From a virus: a stretch of 35,726 nt of DNA. Positions 33,163 to 35,726 of this stretch are shown piece by piece. The DNA lies in IMG/VR virus record IMGVR_UViG_3300018417_000026, positions 1 through 35,726 of that record. One strand, given 5' to 3'. Position 1 is the stretch's first letter; every line of letters starts with the position of its first letter. The translations under genes and the position numbers were made by a program. Under the pieces are notes generated by a model. The model worked only from the letters and a program-made list of their open reading frames with translations, searched no databases and was not told the DNA's origin.

Positions 33163-33976
33163 TTACAATATTCTCCACGTCTGGTTCTAATATCCGTCTT
33201 TTCCAATATACCTGAGCACCTCTATTTTCAGCTTCAAATATAATAGGCTTATGATAGTATATACATTCCTGTATTATTCTCGGTGCAGGATCAAGAATGG
33301 GCTTTGTGTACACGTACGTATCAAAGATCCCAAGCAAATTATCTATTGGTACAATTATATGGTTTAGTCTTGGGTCAATTACACCTATATCATAAACCAT
33401 TATCCCATGCGATTTATATTTCTTTATAACTGATCTTGCTGCATTATAGTATTGTCTATTTGTACCATTAAAAAGATATTTAAATTGCATATCTTTTTCT
33501 AAAGGCTTGTAAATATTAAAATAGATTCTTTTTTCAAATGGTTTACCTGTTCCATCCGGATAAACGTCATAATCACAAAGATCAACTATTTCTTCTGGAT
33601 AAAAATAGTGAATAGCATCTTGGTATTCTCTTAAATGGTTTTCAGAATATACAGCTAAAACTTTACCCTTAAAGGCCAAATGTAGGATAAGAAGCTGATC
33701 CATAGTATATGATTCTCTATTCAAATAAGCAAGAGTCATCATACTTCTTCCCATGATCAAGGTCATAGGACCTTCATCTATATCATTAAATACAAGATTT
33801 TGTATTGTAATGTATTTTTGTGATAAAGAATTGAAATAATCTTCTACTGAAAAATGCGGATGAGTCACTATTACCAATTGTGTAGGTATACCTATAGAAT
33901 TTAGATATGAGCAGTACTCATAACTGTAATACAGTAATCCGTCACATGGTTTAGCAGTACATAGTATATTAATCAT
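33152..33976 (-). CDS. Glycosyltransferase-like protein, probable GT-B fold
   Basis: This 274-residue protein is the first gene of the island. The N-terminus is INILCTAKPCDGLLYYSYEY, followed by IPTQLVIVTHP, resembling the acceptor-binding half of GT-B enzymes. Near the C-terminus, GIFDTYVYTKPILDPAPR and IIQECIYYHKPIIFEAENRG have the shape of the donor-binding motif of GT4-like enzymes (a Glu in a P-x-x-I-x-E helix, then a strand). The rest is not assignable. I recall similar proteins next to DegT aminotransferases in marine phages. It overlaps the aminotransferase gene by 11 nt. Donor and acceptor are unknown, and a non-catalytic role is possible. Confidence 0.5.
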   Translation of the reverse strand: MINILCTAKPCDGLLYYSYEYCSYLNSIGIPTQLVIVTHPHFSVEDYFNSLSQKYITIQNLVFNDIDEGPMTLIMGRSMMTLAYLNRESYTMDQLLILHLAFKGKVLAVYSENHLREYQDAIHYFYPEEIVDLCDYDVYPDGTGKPFEKRIYFNIYKPLEKDMQFKYLFNGTNRQYYNAARSVIKKYKSHGIMVYDIGVIDPRLNHIIVPIDNLLGIFDTYVYTKPILDPAPRIIQECIYYHKPIIFEAENRGAQVYWKRRILEPDVENIVNEL

Positions 33977-34021
33977 ATAATTTCATCGCATTAATTATTT
34001 TAGGTCATTTTATATATGCAT

Positions 34022-34033
34022 TGGCTTAAGCCA
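34022..34033. repeat. 12-bp perfect palindrome in the divergent intergenic gap
   Basis: TGGCTTAAGCCA is a perfect inverted repeat in the 125-nt gap (33977-34101) between the island's first gene and the plus-strand virion genes. A minus-strand TATATAAA (34009-34016) lies on one side and plus-strand late motifs on the other. It could be an operator or a short hairpin. Confidence 0.45.
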
Positions 34034-34045
34034 TATAATTTTTAT

Positions 34046-34078
34046 CATAAATAGATCAGTACTGTTCTTTTATAAATA
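34046..34078 (+). promoter_or_regulatory. Late promoter motifs for the fibre genes
   Basis: There is an exact TATAAATA at 34071-34078, 23 nt before the next ATG, and a one-mismatch CATAAATA at 34046-34053 followed by GAT as at the other late sites. An AAGGAT ribosome-binding sequence lies between the exact motif and the ATG. Confidence 0.72.
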
Positions 34079-34101
34079 AAGAAAATAAGGATCATCTACT
34101 A

Positions 34102-34464
34102 ATGGCTCATTACGAAGAATTTGTAATTCATCAAGGTGCAGATATAGCAATTCAGATAGAGTTAGAAGACGAAAATGGTGGCGCTAAGAATTTATCCAAT
34201 TACAGCGTCTTTTCTTCTATGAAAAAAAGCTATAATTCAAGTACATCATATGATTTTAATACGATCATCGTAGATCCGCCGGCGAGCGGAATCCTGACAT
34301 TAAGTATGAATAATACTCAAACAGATGCTATTCCATCTGGTAGATACCTCTACGATACCTATATTACATTTACTGATAGTGATGGCGCTACTGTGTCTGA
34401 AAAAATCTTAGAGGGACGAATAGAAGTAATTGCTAATATCAGTAGTATTTCTGGTGGCGAATAA
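34102..34464 (+). CDS. Small virion protein, beta-sandwich (baseplate/fibre adaptor type)
   Basis: This 120-residue protein is of a kind frequent beside fibre genes in marine T4-like phages. It begins EEFVIHQGADIAIQIELEDE, then NLSNYSVFSSMKKSYNSS, IIVDPPASGILTLSMNNTQT and a YLYDTYITFTDSDG, ILEGRIEVI ending. The Q-G-x-D-x start, a K-S pair in the middle and the final EG-x-x-x-V strand resemble the N-terminal domain of BppU-type receptor-binding protein adaptors. It probably forms a small beta-sandwich linking fibre and baseplate. It is the first gene after the late promoter and lies 12 nt before the fibre gene. Confidence 0.6.
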   Translation: MAHYEEFVIHQGADIAIQIELEDENGGAKNLSNYSVFSSMKKSYNSSTSYDFNTIIVDPPASGILTLSMNNTQTDAIPSGRYLYDTYITFTDSDGATVSEKILEGRIEVIANISSISGGE

Positions 34465-34476
34465 TAGGTAGGTTCA

Positions 34477-35726
34477 ATGGCAACAAATATTAAAAACTTT
34501 GATGTTGGTACCGGTACCTATATCAAAAAGGTTACAATAGGTACCCCGATCAGAGCGGTTACCTCCGGTACTTTCTCACTCTTTAATATCGATGGTGTTA
34601 CGGCTACTAGAGCTGATGTAGGTCATCATGCTCTCCTCATATTCGATTCTTCTTCAGAAGCAGCTGATGGTGGTGGATTTATAACTTCAACGAGTTTAGA
34701 TAAACTACAAATTGGTAATGTTTTATATGATAGCACCGGTGCTAGAAATCTTGATGATGGTATCTTTAAAGTACAAGGAAGATTACAAGTTTCAGACTAT
34801 ACAACTGTAGCTGCTGATTCTGATCTTACTTCAAAATATTTTGTAGACAACGAAATAGAAAAACTCAAATATCTTGTAATCACAACAGATGATAATTTTA
34901 CAGATTCTATAGGAATATATGACCAAGAGACAGTTAGAATATTTGGTCTGAATACTGTTAAAACCTCAGCACAAAAAATTGGAAATCAGTATCAGCTTAA
35001 GGTTGGCCTTGATAGCACAGCAAATACAGCTTTAGTTCGTAGTTATTTTAGTGCTGGAGGTGATCTTGCATATAATGAAAGTAGTGGTGTATTCAGTATT
35101 AATGTTGAGGCTGTTTATGCCACTGTCGATTTTGATTCTGATTTAGATGCAGCACTTACAAATAGTGTTAATATAGAGTATGATAGTAGCAATAATTCAT
35201 TCGATCTAAGTACAACTGGAGTTGATTCCGGGACATATGGTACCGCTAGTTTAGTACCACAATTTACTGTAGATCGTTATGGTAGAATTGATAGTGTTGG
35301 TGAAATCTCAGTTGCTGGGGTTGATAGCACATCATGGGATTCTTCAACGTCTCAATTCATAATTAATACCGCTGACGGGGGAATATACAGAACTACTATT
35401 AATGGCTTTGGTGATAACCAGACATTGACATTTGGTGATGATGGTGATCTTACGATCAAACACGATGCAAATAATTTTAGAACAGTAATTAATAATGCAG
35501 GATTTGGTGATTTAAGGATCCAGAGCAACAATGTAAGATTGATGGGTGCAGCGGGAACAGAAACCCTTCTTCATGGTACAACCGGTGGATCAGTTAGTGT
35601 TTATTGGGACAATAGTAAAAAATTAGAAACAACTACTTATGGCGCTACTGTAACTGGTACACTAAATGCTGATTCTTCTACAGTAACAAACCTGACCGCA
35701 GACTCTGGAACAATTACAACTTTAAA
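34477..35726 (+). CDS. Tail fibre protein (partial, runs off the right edge)
   Basis: The gene starts at an ATG preceded by AGGTAGG and stays open to the window end, so about 416 residues are visible. The N-terminus MATNIKNFDVGTGTYIKKV leads into beta-rich repeats. Fibre-like segments are YGTASLVPQFTVDRYGRID, which recurs in many phage fibres, and a C-terminal sequence of strands including WDNSKKLETTTYGATVTGTL, where the shaft gives way to a tip-like motif. The protein is rich in Ser, Thr, Asp and Gly, like a trimeric fibre shaft. The end of the gene, which would carry the receptor-binding tip, is outside the window. It is likely the main long fibre or an early fibre segment. Confidence 0.72.
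   Translation, partial: MATNIKNFDVGTGTYIKKVTIGTPIRAVTSGTFSLFNIDGVTATRADVGHHALLIFDSSSEAADGGGFITSTSLDKLQIGNVLYDSTGARNLDDGIFKVQGRLQVSDYTTVAADSDLTSKYFVDNEIEKLKYLVITTDDNFTDSIGIYDQETVRIFGLNTVKTSAQKIGNQYQLKVGLDSTANTALVRSYFSAGGDLAYNESSGVFSINVEAVYATVDFDSDLDAALTNSVNIEYDSSNNSFDLSTTGVDSGTYGTASLVPQFTVDRYGRIDSVGEISVAGVDSTSWDSSTSQFIINTADGGIYRTTINGFGDNQTLTFGDDGDLTIKHDANNFRTVINNAGFGDLRIQSNNVRLMGAAGTETLLHGTTGGSVSVYWDNSKKLETTTYGATVTGTLNADSSTVTNLTADSGTITTL

Noticed and set aside
34009-34016. TATATAAA as a late promoter for the island
   Set aside because: It does not match TATAAATA well, and similar strings are common in AT-rich DNA; kept only as a remark in the palindrome entry.
33977-34101. tRNA or CRISPR elements in gaps
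   Set aside because: No cloverleaf-like sequence with CCA-proximal acceptor stem and no spaced direct repeats were seen; gaps are too short and hold only promoter-like motifs.

Overview
The window is part of a T4-like (Tevenvirinae/Kyanoviridae-type) marine myovirus genome. It is AT-rich and densely coded. It contains recognisable baseplate genes (gp4, gp53, a hub protein, gp5-type cell-puncturing proteins, gp25, gp6, gp8) and exact copies of the T4 late-promoter motif TATAAATA. The tail proteins resemble those of cyanophages and pelagiphages, but nothing here fixes the host.

Layout. (1) 1-1014, minus strand: head-completion genes (a gp2-like partial gene and gp4). (2) 1067-23286, plus strand: a nearly gapless run of baseplate and tail genes. 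First come a tail-tube cap protein, gp53 and a gp27-like hub. Next is a gp5 function split over three genes: an OB fold plus tail lysozyme, an amidase-fold protein, and a beta-helix spike. After these come an M15-peptidase-like relic, gp25, gp6, a baseplate protein, a fibre-like protein and gp8. The run ends with a 1363-residue DUF4815-type tail protein carrying a C-terminal Hint domain, its partner, a coiled-coil peptide, two fibre-like proteins and one unknown. (3) 23276-33976, minus strand: a 10.7-kb island of overlapping genes for glycan or small-molecule chemistry. It holds three GT-A-type glycosyltransferases, a methyltransferase-like protein, a NodU/CmcH-type carbamoyltransferase, an SGNH hydrolase, two intact radical SAM enzymes and one broken one, a nitroreductase-fold protein, a DegT aminotransferase and a GT-B-like protein. 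(4) 34102-35726, plus strand: a small virion protein and the start of a tail-fibre gene.

The plus-strand genes would build the baseplate, the puncturing device and the tail tip. The island sits between tail-tip and fibre genes and looks like a sugar-building and decorating pathway (aminotransferase, glycosyl, carbamoyl, methyl and acyl steps). It may act on the host surface or on the virion; the sequence does not say which.

Most notable: a Hint (hedgehog/intein) domain at the very end of a tail protein, directly before a gene that resembles the continuation of that protein; two baseplate proteins with peptidoglycan-hydrolase folds whose metal ligands appear to be lost; a radical SAM gene broken by two shifts in the same direction; and a late promoter placed so that its transcript would begin in a perfect hairpin.
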